A stretch of 64,000 bases of DNA from Streptomyces lunaelactis (lineage in GTDB: Bacteria > Actinomycetota > Actinomycetes > Streptomycetales > Streptomycetaceae): positions 1,488,001 to 1,552,000 of the forward strand of contig NZ_CP026304.1 in NCBI RefSeq assembly GCF_003054555.1, read 5' to 3'. The position numbers and the translations under genes were made by a program. The stretch's first letter is position 1; the number at the start of each line of letters is the position of its first letter. Of this stretch, positions 15,820-24,503 are shown one piece after another. The notes under the pieces are model-generated. The model searched no databases, was not told the DNA's origin, and saw only the letters and a list, made by a program, of their open reading frames with translations.

Positions 15820-17156
15820 CGCGCGGCCTCCGTCAGGGCAGGGACGTCGGCGGTACGCACCAGGCGCACCCGCTCGGCGCGGTAGCGGTCCACCTGGCGG
15901 ACCGAGAGCCGCCAGCCGGGCAGTTCGGCCCGGTCGCCGGGGGCGGGGATGCGCCCCAGCAGATCGGCGACGAGGCCCGCCACCGTCTCGTACGGCCCGT
16001 CGGGCACATCGAGACCTATCCGGCGCAGGGTGAGGACCCGGCAGCTGCCGTCGGCCTCCCAGGCGGGGTTGCCGTCCTCCGGGGCCACGGGGGCAAGCTC
16101 GGGCTGGGCGTCGGCCTCGGCGTCGTGCTCGTCGCGGACCTCGCCGACGAGCTCCTCGATGATGTCCTCGAGGGTGACGACCCCGGCCGTGCCGCCGTAC
16201 TCGTCGACGACCACGGCGATGGGCTGCTCGCTGCGCAGCCGCTCGAGGAGCTGCTGCACGGGCAGCGTCTCGGGCACCAGCAGCGGCGGCACGGCGACCC
16301 GGTCGAGCCGGGTGCGCAGCCGTTCGTCGGCGGGCACCGCGAGGGCGTCCTTGAGGTGGACCATGCCGACGATCTCGTCGATGCGCTCCCGGTAGACGGG
16401 GAAGCGCGAAAGACCGGTCGCGCGGGTCAGGTTGAGGACGTCGGCCGCGGTGGCGTCGCTCTGCAGGGCGCTCATCTTCACGCGCGGGGTCATCACATGC
16501 TGCGCGGTGAGATGGCCGAGCGAGAGGGTCCGTACGAACAGGTCCGCGGTGTCCTGCTCCAGTGTTCCGGCGCGTGCCGAGTGGCGGGCCAGCGAGACCA
16601 GCTCACCGGGGGTTCGGGCGGAGGCCAGCTCCTCGGTCGGCTCGACGCCCAGCAGCCGCACAAGACGGTTGGCGACGGTGTTGAGCAGGGTGATGACCGG
16701 GCGGAAGACGGTCGAGAAGAGATGCTGCGGGCCCGCGACGAACCGCGCGACCTGCAACGGACGGGAGACCGCCCAGTTCTTGGGGACGAGTTCGCCGATC
16801 ACCATCTGGACGGCGGAGGCGAGCAGCATCCCGATGACCACGGCGAACCCGGGGACAGCACCCTCGGGCAGTCCGGTCGCGGTCAGCGGCCCGTCGAGCA
16901 GCTGCGCGAGCGCGGGTTCGGCGAGCATGCCGACGACGAGCGAGGTGATGGTGATGCCGAGCTGGGTGCCGGAGAGCTGGAAGGACAGCTCCCGCAGCGC
17001 TGTGACGACGCGGCGGGCGCGGCGGTCGCCCTCGGCGGCGGCGCGCTCGGCATCGGGCCGCTCCACCGTGACGAGGCCGAACTCGGCCGCCACGAAGAAG
17101 CCGTTGGCGAGGATCAGGAGGAATGCCGCGGCGAGCAGCAGAAGAGGGATGATCAT
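15816..17156 (-). CDS. hemolysin family CNNM/CBS/CorC_HlyC protein
   Basis: A 446-aa partner of the 360-aa protein downstream. It has an N-terminal DUF21 with membrane segments (PLLLLAAAFLLILANGFFVA onward) and the family motif VVIGELVPKNWAV, a CBS pair (LVRTLSLGHLTAQHVMTPRV and VVVDEYGGTAGVVTLEDIIEEL), and a C-terminal transporter-associated domain from about residue 360. VPKNWAV plus GGTAGVVT are diagnostic. It is the first gene of a two-gene coupled unit. A role in divalent cation transport is inferred from the family. Confidence 0.9.
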   Translation of the reverse strand: MIIPLLLLAAAFLLILANGFFVAAEFGLVTVERPDAERAAAEGDRRARRVVTALRELSFQLSGTQLGITITSLVVGMLAEPALAQLLDGPLTATGLPEGAVPGFAVVIGMLLASAVQMVIGELVPKNWAVSRPLQVARFVAGPQHLFSTVFRPVITLLNTVANRLVRLLGVEPTEELASARTPGELVSLARHSARAGTLEQDTADLFVRTLSLGHLTAQHVMTPRVKMSALQSDATAADVLNLTRATGLSRFPVYRERIDEIVGMVHLKDALAVPADERLRTRLDRVAVPPLLVPETLPVQQLLERLRSEQPIAVVVDEYGGTAGVVTLEDIIEELVGEVRDEHDAEADAQPELAPVAPEDGNPAWEADGSCRVLTLRRIGLDVPDGPYETVAGLVADLLGRIPAPGDRAELPGWRLSVRQVDRYRAERVRLVRTADVPALTEAAR

Positions 17157-17348
17157 GCCGCCGCCTCCTGGGAGGGGGCGGCGCAGGTACTACCGGACGA
17201 TCCGTCCATTGCTGGAGGGAGTCACTCCTCGGGTCGCAGGTGCCCCGCGGGCCGCTGGGGGCCGTGACATGCGGAGCGGGGCGCCGTCGGCGCCCGCCGT
17301 CCACCAGAGTAATCAAGCGAGGGGCGGACGCGGCAGGGGCATCGCCGC

Positions 17349-17819
17349 TCAGTCTTCGTCGGGGTGGGTGCCGCGGCTCTCCGCGAGGGCCCGCAGGGCG
17401 CGGGCGTCACTGATGGCGTGCGCCCTGGCGATACCGGGCTGAATACCGAGCACGGGCAGGCTGGTGCCGTCGCTGAGGTCGAGGAAGACCCAGGGGTCAC
17501 CGGGGCGCAGATTCACCCGCAGGATCTCCGCCCACGCCAGTTGGCGCGTTCGGGTGAGATTGACGACAGTGACGCCCTGCTCGTCGGCGACGACCTTGGG
17601 CCGGCTCAGCAGGGCCAGTACGCCGAGGAAGACCAGCGCCGTGAAGATGAAGCTGCTCCGCTCCCCCGCGCTCAGCTTCTCCAGCAGCAGGGCGACCGCG
17701 GTGATCACGGCGAACATCACCGCGCCCACGGTCAGCAGGACGATCCGGGTACGGGTCGGCCTGAACGTGACCGGGAGCGCGGGGATTTGGGGCGCGGGCG
17801 CGGACATGGTGTCGGACAT
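17349..17819 (-). CDS. PH domain-containing membrane protein
   Basis: A 156-aa protein with two membrane segments (IVLLTVGAVMFAVITAVALL and FIFTALVFLGVLALL) followed by a bacterial PH-like domain (VVADEQGVTVVNL, LAWAEILRVNLRPGDPWVFLDLSDG). The function is unknown. It begins 3 bases downstream of the hisG stop on the same strand, so it is the last gene of the rib-his transcription unit. Conservation of this position in Streptomyces is from memory. Confidence 0.82.
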   Translation of the reverse strand: MSDTMSAPAPQIPALPVTFRPTRTRIVLLTVGAVMFAVITAVALLLEKLSAGERSSFIFTALVFLGVLALLSRPKVVADEQGVTVVNLTRTRQLAWAEILRVNLRPGDPWVFLDLSDGTSLPVLGIQPGIARAHAISDARALRALAESRGTHPDED

Positions 17820-17822
17820 CCT

Positions 17823-18671
17823 TCAGAGACGGCAGGCGTGGATGGCCGTGGTGAGGATCGCCCGCGCGCCGAGGTCGTACAGATCGTCCATGATCCGCTG
17901 CGCCTCCTTGGCGGCGACCATGGAGCGGACGGCGACCCAGCCCTCGTGGTGCAGCGGCGAGATGGTCGGGGACTCGAGGCCCGGGGTGAGGGCGACGGCC
18001 TGCTCCAGGTGCTCGACCCGGCAGTCGTAGTCCATCATCACGTAGCTGCGGGCGACCAGGACGCCCTGGAGGCGGCGCAGGAACTGCTGCACCTTGGGGT
18101 CGTCGGCGGGCGAGCCGGTGCGGCGGACGACGACCGCCTCGGACTTCATGATCGGCTCGCCGATGACCTCCAGACCGGCGTTGCGCAGGCTGGTGCCGGT
18201 CTCCACGACGTCCGCGATGATCTGGGCGACGCCCAGCTGGATCGCCGTCTCGACCGCGCCGTCGAGGTGGACCACGGACGCGTCGATGCCCTCGTCGGCG
18301 AGGTGCTTGGCGACGATGCCCTCGTAGGAGGTGGCGATCGTCATTCCGCCGAAGTCGCCGACGCCGGTGGCCGTGCCGGGCCTGGTGGCGTAGCGGAAGG
18401 TGGAGCGGGCGAAGCCCAGCTGGAGGATCTCCTCGGCGTTGGCGCCGGAGTCGAGCAGCAGATCGCGGCCGGTGATGCCGATGTCGAGCTTGCCGGAGCT
18501 GACGTAGATCGCGATGTCACGCGGGCGCAGGTAGAAGAACTCGACCTCGTTCTCGGGGTCGACGAGGACGAGCTCCTTGGACTCCTTGCGCTGCTGGTAG
18601 CCGGCCTCATGGAGCATCGCCGACGCAGGTCCGGACAGTGAACCCTTGTTGGGGACGGCGATGCGCAGCAT
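17823..18671 (-). CDS. hisG: ATP phosphoribosyltransferase (long form)
   Basis: A 282-aa enzyme for the first, committed step of histidine biosynthesis (ATP + PRPP to phosphoribosyl-ATP). It shows RIAVPNKGSLSGPA at the N-terminus, DIGITGRDLL, DLVETGTSL-like VADVVETGTSLRNAGL, and a C-terminal histidine-sensing domain (RVEHLEQAVALTPGLESPTI), so it is the HisZ-independent long form, expected to be feedback-inhibited by His. The ATG at 18669-18671 gives exactly the family length. It lies 50 bases after hisE. Confidence 0.96.
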   Translation of the reverse strand: MLRIAVPNKGSLSGPASAMLHEAGYQQRKESKELVLVDPENEVEFFYLRPRDIAIYVSSGKLDIGITGRDLLLDSGANAEEILQLGFARSTFRYATRPGTATGVGDFGGMTIATSYEGIVAKHLADEGIDASVVHLDGAVETAIQLGVAQIIADVVETGTSLRNAGLEVIGEPIMKSEAVVVRRTGSPADDPKVQQFLRRLQGVLVARSYVMMDYDCRVEHLEQAVALTPGLESPTISPLHHEGWVAVRSMVAAKEAQRIMDDLYDLGARAILTTAIHACRL

Positions 18672-18721
18672 GGGACGGGCTTCCTTTGTTCGCGTGTTCC
18701 GTACGGGGTCGGGGGTGGTGC

Positions 18722-18994
18722 TCAGAGGTGGGCGTAGACGTCGTCCAGGGAGATCCCGCGCGCGACCATCATCACCTGGACGTGGTACAGCAGCTGCGAG
18801 ATCTCCTCGGCGGCGGCTTCCTTGCCCTCGTACTCGGCGGCCATCCAGACCTCGGCGGCCTCCTCGACGACCTTCTTGCCGATGGCATGCACTCCCTTGT
18901 CCACCAGTTCGGCGGTACGGGAGGAGGCAGGGTCGCCGTTCTTCGCCTTGAGCTGCAGCTCGGCGAAGAGCTCTTCGAAGGTTTTGTTCGCCAT
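18722..18994 (-). CDS. hisE: phosphoribosyl-ATP pyrophosphatase
   Basis: A 90-aa enzyme for the second step of histidine biosynthesis, hydrolysing PR-ATP to PR-AMP. The MazG-like all-alpha fold is seen as [33 protein letters not shown] and [16 protein letters not shown], which carry the expected metal-binding EExxE. The ATG at 18992-18994 is chosen from family length. It is 35 bases after ribH, linking histidine genes to the riboflavin operon. Confidence 0.95.
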   Translation of the reverse strand: MANKTFEELFAELQLKAKNGDPASSRTAELVDKGVHAIGKKVVEEAAEVWMAAEYEGKEAAAEEISQLLYHVQVMMVARGISLDDVYAHL

Positions 18995-19029
18995 GATGGT
19001 CCCAAGAGTAAGGGGTGCGCCCGCGCCAC

Positions 19030-19515
19030 TCAGCGCCAGGGTTCGCTGATGGCACGCAGCGTGGCGGCGGTGGCGAGGGCGGCGGTGACCGCCTCGTGGC
19101 CCTTGTCCTCGTTCGATCCCTCCAGACCGGCGCGGTCCAGCGCCTGCTCCTCGGTGTCGCAGGTCAGGACGCCGAATCCGATCGGGACGCCGGTGTCCAC
19201 GGTGACCTGGGTGAGGCCGCCCGTGACGCCCTGGCACACATACTCGAAGTGCGGGGTGCCGCCGCGGATGACGACGCCGAGGGCGACGATCGCGTCGTAG
19301 CCGCGGCCCGCCAGCACCTTGGCGACCACCGGGAGCTCGAAGCTGCCCGGCACACGCAGCAGCGTCGGTTCGTCGATGCCCAGCTCGTGCAGTGCGCGCA
19401 GGGCGCCGTCTACGAGGCCGTCCATGACCTTCTCGTGCCACTGGGCCGCGATCACCGCCACCCGCAGGTCGCCGCAGTTGCGGACGGACAGTTCGGGTGC
19501 ACCCTTGCCGCTCAT
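19030..19515 (-). CDS. ribH: 6,7-dimethyl-8-ribityllumazine synthase
   Basis: A 161-aa lumazine synthase condensing 5-amino-6-ribitylamino-uracil with 3,4-dihydroxy-2-butanone 4-phosphate. The motifs [43 protein letters not shown] (with the catalytic His) and [16 protein letters not shown] are canonical. It forms icosahedral or pentameric assemblies in other bacteria. The start ATG 19513-19515 has AGGAGA upstream (positions 19521-19526). It is the last rib gene, followed by hisE. Confidence 0.96.
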   Translation of the reverse strand: MSGKGAPELSVRNCGDLRVAVIAAQWHEKVMDGLVDGALRALHELGIDEPTLLRVPGSFELPVVAKVLAGRGYDAIVALGVVIRGGTPHFEYVCQGVTGGLTQVTVDTGVPIGFGVLTCDTEEQALDRAGLEGSNEDKGHEAVTAALATAATLRAISEPWR

Positions 19516-19556
19516 GTCTCTCCTTTGACGCTTACTGACGTGCTTGTCGCTCAGGC

Positions 19557-20846
19557 TTACTGGTTGCCGCAGGTGGACGTGCCTGCGGGGTCGAGCCAGG
19601 GCAGGTCGTGCCCCATCCGGTCCCGCTTGGTGCGCAGGTACCGGAGATTGTGCTCGCCCGCCTGGACGGGCATCGGCTCGCGTCCGTGGACGGTGAGACC
19701 GTGCCGTACGAGCGCGGCGGTCTTGTCGGGGTTGTTGGTCATCAGCCGCAGGCTGCGTACGCCGAGGTCCTCGAGGATCTGCGCGCCTGCCGCGTAGTCG
19801 CGGGCATCGGCGGGCAGGCCGAGTTCGAGGTTGGCGTCGAGGGTGTCGCGGCCGCGCTCCTGGAGTTCGTAGGCCCGCAGCTTGGACAGCAGGCCGATGC
19901 CGCGGCCCTCGTGGCCGCGCAGATAGACGACCACGCCGCGGCCCGCCTCGGTGATGTGCTCCATGGACGCCTGCAGCTGGGGGCCGCAGTCGCAGCGCAG
20001 CGAGTGGAAGATGTCGCCGGTCAGGCACTCGGAGTGGACGCGGACGAGGACGTCCTCGCCGTCGCCGATGTCGCCGTGGACGAGGGCGACGTGCTCGATG
20101 CCGTCGACGGTGGAGCGGTAGCCGAACGCGGTGAACTCGCCGAAGGAGGTGGGCAGATGGACCTCGGCCTCGCGCTTGACGGTCGGCTCGGAGGAACGGC
20201 GGTAGGCGATCAGGTCCTCGATGGAGATGATCGTCAGGCCGTGCTTGCGGGCGAACGGGATCAGATCGGGCAGCCTCAGCATCACCCCGTCCTCGCCCGC
20301 GATCTCGACGATCGCGCCTGCCGGGCGCAGCCCCGCGAGCCGGGCGAGATCGACCGCGGCCTCGGTGTGGCCGTTGCGCACCAGCACACCGCCGGGCTTG
20401 GCACGGAGCGGGAAGACATGGCCGGGGCGTACGAAGTCGGACGCCTCCGACTCGCCGCTCGCCAGGAGCTGGAGGGTGGTGGCGCGGTCGGATGCGGAGA
20501 TGCCGGTGGTCACGCCGTAGGCGGGGCCCGCGTCGACGGAGACGGTGAAGGCCGTCCGCATCGACTCGGTGTTGCGCTCGACCATCTGGGGCAGGTCGAG
20601 CCGCTCCAGCTCCTCGCCCTCCATGGGGGCGCAGATCAGGCCGCGGCACTCGCTCATCATGAAGGCGATGATCTCGGGCGTGGCCTTCTCGGCCGCGACG
20701 ACGAGGTCCCCCTCGTTCTCGCGGTCCTCGTCGTCGACGACCACGACGGGCCGTCCCGCCGCGATGTCGCGGATGGCCTGCTCGACCGGGTCGAGGGCGA
20801 AGTCCTCGACGTTGTCGGTGGAGTACCAGGTGGGCAGTGCAGTCAT
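19557..20846 (-). CDS. ribBA: bifunctional DHBP synthase / GTP cyclohydrolase II
   Basis: A 429-aa fusion. The N-terminal half makes 3,4-dihydroxy-2-butanone 4-phosphate from ribulose 5-phosphate ([14 protein letters not shown] acidic loop near residue 37; [24 protein letters not shown] written here only as a landmark at about 150-175). The C-terminal half is GTP cyclohydrolase II with zinc Cys ligands in [18 protein letters not shown] and [12 protein letters not shown]. Both active sites look complete. The start ATG at 20844-20846 overlaps the end of ribM by 4 bp. Confidence 0.95.
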   Translation of the reverse strand: MTALPTWYSTDNVEDFALDPVEQAIRDIAAGRPVVVVDDEDRENEGDLVVAAEKATPEIIAFMMSECRGLICAPMEGEELERLDLPQMVERNTESMRTAFTVSVDAGPAYGVTTGISASDRATTLQLLASGESEASDFVRPGHVFPLRAKPGGVLVRNGHTEAAVDLARLAGLRPAGAIVEIAGEDGVMLRLPDLIPFARKHGLTIISIEDLIAYRRSSEPTVKREAEVHLPTSFGEFTAFGYRSTVDGIEHVALVHGDIGDGEDVLVRVHSECLTGDIFHSLRCDCGPQLQASMEHITEAGRGVVVYLRGHEGRGIGLLSKLRAYELQERGRDTLDANLELGLPADARDYAAGAQILEDLGVRSLRLMTNNPDKTAALVRHGLTVHGREPMPVQAGEHNLRYLRTKRDRMGHDLPWLDPAGTSTCGNQ

Positions 20847-21496
20847 GCTGCCGCTCCTTCCAGGGAGGGCTTGGCGCTCACTCGGGAGCGCAGCCACCAG
20901 TCGCGCAGGCCCCACAGGACGAGCGCGAAGTAGACCACGTAGACCAGGCCGGAGAAGGCCAGGCCACTGTTGAAGGCCAGCGGCACGCCGACGAGGTCGA
21001 CGAGCAGCCAGGCGAACCAGAACTCGATCAGACCGCGGGCCTGGGCGACCATCGCCACCAGGGTCCCCACGAAGATGTACGCATCCGCCCACGGGCTCCA
21101 GGAGAGCGACGGGTAGAGCGTGAAGAGAGTGCCGACGGCGAGGGTGCCGACGACCGCACCGGCGATGAGGAAGCCGCGCTCGCGCCAGGTGGCGAAGCGG
21201 ACGGCGATGGAGCCGTCCTGCGCCTGCTGCCGGCCTCGGGTCCACTGCCGCCAGCCCCACAGTGCGACGCCGATGACCAGGAGCTGCTTGCCGACGCCGC
21301 CGCTGAGATGGGCGGAGGCGTACGCCCCGACGAGGATGACACCGGAGGCGAACTGCGCGGGCCACGTCCATATCGAGCGCCGCCAGCCGAGCGCGAGAGC
21401 GACCAGGCCGACGGTGTTGCCGATCATGTCGGACCACATGATGTGCTGGTCGAAGGCCGTGAACGCCTCGGAGTTGAGCCAGGACAGAGCGCTCAC
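20843..21496 (-). CDS. ribM: PnuC-like riboflavin transporter RibM
   Basis: A 217-aa membrane protein of the PnuC family with about six to seven hydrophobic segments ([60 protein letters not shown], and others to the C-terminus). PnuC proteins import nicotinamide riboside, but members embedded in FMN riboswitch-controlled rib operons (RibM of Corynebacterium and S. davawensis) carry riboflavin by facilitated diffusion. Its place between ribE and ribBA with 4-bp overlaps on both sides supports RibM. Confidence 0.88.
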   Translation of the reverse strand: MSALSWLNSEAFTAFDQHIMWSDMIGNTVGLVALALGWRRSIWTWPAQFASGVILVGAYASAHLSGGVGKQLLVIGVALWGWRQWTRGRQQAQDGSIAVRFATWRERGFLIAGAVVGTLAVGTLFTLYPSLSWSPWADAYIFVGTLVAMVAQARGLIEFWFAWLLVDLVGVPLAFNSGLAFSGLVYVVYFALVLWGLRDWWLRSRVSAKPSLEGAAA

Positions 21497-22101
21497 TTCA
21501 CGTTCTCCTTGGCGTCGGCGCCGAGCAGCCGCTCGACGTACTTGGCGATGACGTCGACCTCGAGGTTGACCGGGTCGCCGGGCTGCTTGATGCCGAGCGT
21601 GGTCAGCGCGAGGGTGGTGGGGATGAGGCTGATGGTGAAGTAGTCGGGCCCGGCGTCGACGACGGTGAGGCTCACTCCGTCGACGGTGATCGAGCCCTTC
21701 TCGACGACGTAGCGGGTGAGGTCGGCGGGGAGGGAGATCTTCACGAGCTCCCAGTTCTCCGACGGCTTCCGCTCGACGATGGTGCCGGTGCCGTCCACAT
21801 GGCCCTGGACGATGTGCCCGCCGAGCCGGTCGCCGATGGCCATCGGCCGCTCCAGGTTGACCCGGGAGCCGGTCTCGAGCGCGCCGAGGCTGGAGCGATT
21901 GAGGGTCTCGGCCATCACGTCGGCGGTGAACTCGCCGTCGCCGAAGTCGACGACGGTGAGGCAGACGCCGTTGACGGCGATGGAGTCGCCGTGCTTGGCG
22001 CCTTCGGTCACGACGGGGCCGCGCAGTCGGAAGCGGGAGGAGTCGCCGAGGTTCTCGACGGCGGTGACCTCACCCAGTTCTTCGACGATTCCGGTGAACA
22101 C
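21493..22101 (-). CDS. ribE: riboflavin synthase alpha chain
   Basis: A 202-aa enzyme that dismutates two lumazines into riboflavin. Two tandem lumazine-binding domains are visible: [12 protein letters not shown] at the start with [14 protein letters not shown], and [14 protein letters not shown] with [16 protein letters not shown] in the second half. The start is GTG (22099-22101), immediately abutting the ribD stop. It is named ribC in some Streptomyces annotations. Confidence 0.95.
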   Translation of the reverse strand: MFTGIVEELGEVTAVENLGDSSRFRLRGPVVTEGAKHGDSIAVNGVCLTVVDFGDGEFTADVMAETLNRSSLGALETGSRVNLERPMAIGDRLGGHIVQGHVDGTGTIVERKPSENWELVKISLPADLTRYVVEKGSITVDGVSLTVVDAGPDYFTISLIPTTLALTTLGIKQPGDPVNLEVDVIAKYVERLLGADAKENVK

Positions 22102-23211
22102 TCAGCGCTCCTTGGGGGTGGTTGCGGGGACGGCGGTGATGCGCAGATCGGGGCCGATACGGACGGTCTCTGTCACGTCGAGGCGCAACGCCTCGGTGAT
22201 CGTGGAGATTCCGGCGTCGGCGAGGGCCGCGGGGCCCGCGCCGAGGAGTACGGGCGCGAGATAGCCGACGACCTTGTCGACGGCTCCCGCGGCGACGAAG
22301 GCGCCGGCGAGCGTGGGGCCGCCTTCGAGGAGTACGGAACGGATACCGCGCTGGTGCAGGGCTTCCAGCAGTGCCGCTACGGACAGGCCGCGGTCGGCTC
22401 TCGGCAGCCGTACGACATCGGGGAGTTCGGTCTCGGCGTCCTCGGCGACCGCGATCAGCGTGGGCGCGGCGTCGTCGAGGACGCGGGCTCCGGGCCGTAC
22501 GGCGGTGGCGTCGGTGTCGACGACGACGCGCAGCGGCTGAGTGCCTGACGGCATTACTTCGTTGACGGCGCCTTCGATGCCGCGGACCGCGAGGTGCGGG
22601 TCGTCGGCGCGGGCCGTGCCGGAGCCGACGATCACCGCGTCGGCCTCGGCGCGGAGCCGGTGGACGTCGGCGCGGGACTCGGACGAGGTGATCCAGCGGC
22701 TGGTGCCGTCCTGGGCGGCGATCCGGCCGTCGAGGGTGGCGGCGTACTTCCACAGGACGTAGGGGCGGCCGAGGCGTACGGAGGTGAGCCAGGCGATGTT
22801 GCCCGCTTCGGCCTCGTCGGCGAGCAGGCCCGACTCGACCTTGATCCCGGCGGCGCGCAGGGTGTCGCCGCCGCCGGTGGCCTGCGGGTTGGGGTCGCCG
22901 ACCGCGTACACGACCCGGCCGATCCCGGCGTCGATGAGCGCCTGGGCGCAGGGGCCGGTGCGGCCGGTGTGGTTGCAGGGTTCGAGGGTGACGTACGCGG
23001 TGCCGCCGCGGGCACGCTCTCCGGCGTCGCGCAGGGCGTGGACCTCTGCGTGCGGGCCGCCGGCGCGCTGGTGGAACCCGGCGCCGACGGGCTGTCCGGA
23101 GGCGTCGAGGATGACGCACCCGACGATGGGGTTGGGGCTGGTGGAGCCGAGTCCGCGCGCGGCGAGCTGAATCGCTCGGCGCATGGCGTCTGCGTCGGCT
23201 GCGGTGGCCAC
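22102..23211 (-). CDS. ribD: bifunctional pyrimidine deaminase/reductase RibD
   Basis: A 369-aa enzyme for two successive riboflavin steps. The N-terminal zinc deaminase has GGPHAEVHAL (His ligand and catalytic Glu) and LEPCNHTGRTGPC (two Cys ligands). The C-terminal NADPH reductase has RPYVLWKYAATLDGRIA, ADAVIVGSGTARADDPHL and SVLLEGGPTLAGAFVA. It is the first gene after the FMN riboswitch; the ATG at 23209-23211 follows AGGAGG (23217-23222), which the riboswitch may sequester. Confidence 0.95.
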   Translation of the reverse strand: MATAADADAMRRAIQLAARGLGSTSPNPIVGCVILDASGQPVGAGFHQRAGGPHAEVHALRDAGERARGGTAYVTLEPCNHTGRTGPCAQALIDAGIGRVVYAVGDPNPQATGGGDTLRAAGIKVESGLLADEAEAGNIAWLTSVRLGRPYVLWKYAATLDGRIAAQDGTSRWITSSESRADVHRLRAEADAVIVGSGTARADDPHLAVRGIEGAVNEVMPSGTQPLRVVVDTDATAVRPGARVLDDAAPTLIAVAEDAETELPDVVRLPRADRGLSVAALLEALHQRGIRSVLLEGGPTLAGAFVAAGAVDKVVGYLAPVLLGAGPAALADAGISTITEALRLDVTETVRIGPDLRITAVPATTPKER

Positions 23212-23365
23212 CGGGTCCTCCTGCCTTTTCGGGCACGGACTCCGGGGCCTGTCGATGTCGACAGAGAGCGGGACAACAATTCACAGCAACGCCTGGGCCG
23301 AGCACGCCGATCGCCGACGACGGCGATCAGCCACTACGGCCGACGTACCGGAAAGGTCGCCCGCC
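23212..23365 (-). promoter_or_regulatory. expression platform between FMN aptamer and ribD
   Basis: 154 bases separate the aptamer from the ribD start. Two perfect hairpins are seen: an 8-bp stem at 23309-23316/23321-23328 and a 7-bp stem at 23249-23255/23258-23264. The AGGAGG at 23217-23222 lies close to the ribD ATG. Neither hairpin has a T-run, so control may act by Rho or by sequestering the ribosome site; I cannot decide between these. Confidence 0.5.
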
Positions 23366-23492
23366 GCGCACTGCCTCCCATCCGGACTTTCACCGTCGGT
23401 CCAGGAATTTCACCTGGTCAACCGGCCACTGGATGCGGACGGGTCGCGGACTGTAACCGCCGGTTCGGAATTACACCGACCCCGGAGTGCGC
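23366..23492 (-). promoter_or_regulatory. FMN riboswitch (RFN element)
   Basis: On the minus strand the aptamer runs from 23492 to 23366. P1 is formed by GCGCACT (23492-23486) and AGTGCGC (23372-23366). Conserved blocks are present in order: GGGGTCGGTGTAATTCCG, ACCGGCGGTTACAGTCCGCG, CAGGTGAAATTCCTGGACCG and ACGGTGAAAGTCCGGATGGG. FMN binding lowers expression of the downstream ribD-ribE-ribM-ribBA-ribH genes and, if they are co-transcribed, hisE-hisG. Confidence 0.96.
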
Positions 23493-23599
23493 TGCTGCTG
23501 ATACAGGGCCAGTGTGCCACGCCTGGTCGGGGGCCATGCGAGTGAACGGTTGTGGCCTGGCTCACAGGGCCGCCGATCCGGACTGATTGGTTCACACTA

Positions 23600-23628
23600 T
23601 TGACGCACTGGTCTAGTCCATTTACTGT
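23600..23628 (+). promoter_or_regulatory. orphan chitinase-type promoter with DasR site (dre)
   Basis: TTGACG (23600-23605) and TACTGT (23623-23628) are 17 bp apart. The spacer holds ACTGGTCTAGTCCATT (23607-23622), 14 of 16 positions like the DasR consensus I recall. It is nearly identical to the site at 9206-9235. No gene of the expected kind follows; only a terminator is found 20 bases on. Confidence 0.75.
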
Positions 23629-23647
23629 CTGCGGCACCTCCGTGCAC

Positions 23648-23708
23648 CGCGGGGAATCGACCGCCCGGCGGCGGAGTCCCGGCCCTTGCCGCCGCCGGGC
23701 TCCCCGCG
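23648..23708 (+). terminator. terminator hairpin without an upstream gene
   Basis: A 12-bp stem (23663-23674 with 23689-23700), extended by an outer 8-bp stem (23648-23655 with 23701-23708). It follows the orphan DasR-type promoter almost at once, which suggests that a gene between promoter and terminator has been lost. Confidence 0.75.
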
Positions 23709-23726
23709 CTCTGGCACGCTGCTCCC

Positions 23727-24473
23727 ATGACTTCGATCCTGGTGACAGGCGGTACGGGAACGCTGGGCAGTCGGGTGAGCGCGAAGCTGCGCGAGGGCGG
23801 ACACGAGGTACGGGTGCTCAGCCGCCACTCCCAGGCGTACGCCGTCGATCTGCGCAACGGCACGGGACTGGACGCGGCGGTCGAGGGCGTGGACGCGATC
23901 GTCCACTGCGCCTCCGCTCCGCGTGGAGGCGATGACGAGGCAGCCTCGAGGCTGCTGGACGCGGCGCGGCGTGCCGAGGTCCGGCATCTCCTCTACATCT
24001 CGATCGTCGGCGTGGACCGGCTGCCGCTCGGCTACTACGTCATGAAGCGCAAGGTCGAGCGGATGATCGAGGAGGCCGGGGAGTCGGGACCCGGCTGGAC
24101 GATTCTGCGGACGACCCAGTTCCACGACCTGGTGCTGCGCATGCTGGCGGGCGCTGCCCGGCTGCCGGTGATGCCGCTGCCGTCCGGGGTGAGTGTCCAG
24201 CCCATCGACACGGATGAAGTCGCCGAACGGCTGGCCGAGTTGGCCGTCACAGGTCCAGCCGGGCGGGTCGAGGACATGGGCGGTCCGGAGATCCGCCCGC
24301 TGCCGGACCTGGCGCGGGCCTATCTCCGCGCCCGCGGCCGGCGTCGCCCGCTGCTGCCGGTCCGCCTGGCGGGGAAGGCGTACGCGGGCTACCGGGCCGG
24401 TGACCACCTGACGCCCGAACGGGCCGTCGGGAAGGTCACGTTCGAGCAGTTCCTGACGCAGCGCCTCGGCTGA
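23727..24473 (+). CDS. NmrA-like atypical SDR, NAD(P)-binding protein
   Basis: A 248-aa Rossmann protein. The dinucleotide-binding glycine motif is ILVTGGTGTLGSRV at residue 4, followed by VRVLSR, which favours NADP. No YxxxK catalytic pair is evident: the usual region reads LPLGYYVMKRKVERMIEEAG, which still has Tyr and Lys in YYVMKRK. The NmrA/atypical SDR group includes redox sensors and quinone reductases; the substrate is unknown. The ATG at 23727 lies just after the terminator described above. It is convergent with the ROK regulator. Confidence 0.82.
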   Translation: MTSILVTGGTGTLGSRVSAKLREGGHEVRVLSRHSQAYAVDLRNGTGLDAAVEGVDAIVHCASAPRGGDDEAASRLLDAARRAEVRHLLYISIVGVDRLPLGYYVMKRKVERMIEEAGESGPGWTILRTTQFHDLVLRMLAGAARLPVMPLPSGVSVQPIDTDEVAERLAELAVTGPAGRVEDMGGPEIRPLPDLARAYLRARGRRRPLLPVRLAGKAYAGYRAGDHLTPERAVGKVTFEQFLTQRLG

Positions 24474-24503
24474 GCACGCGCCGCTTGCTCATGCGCCGCG
24501 TGC

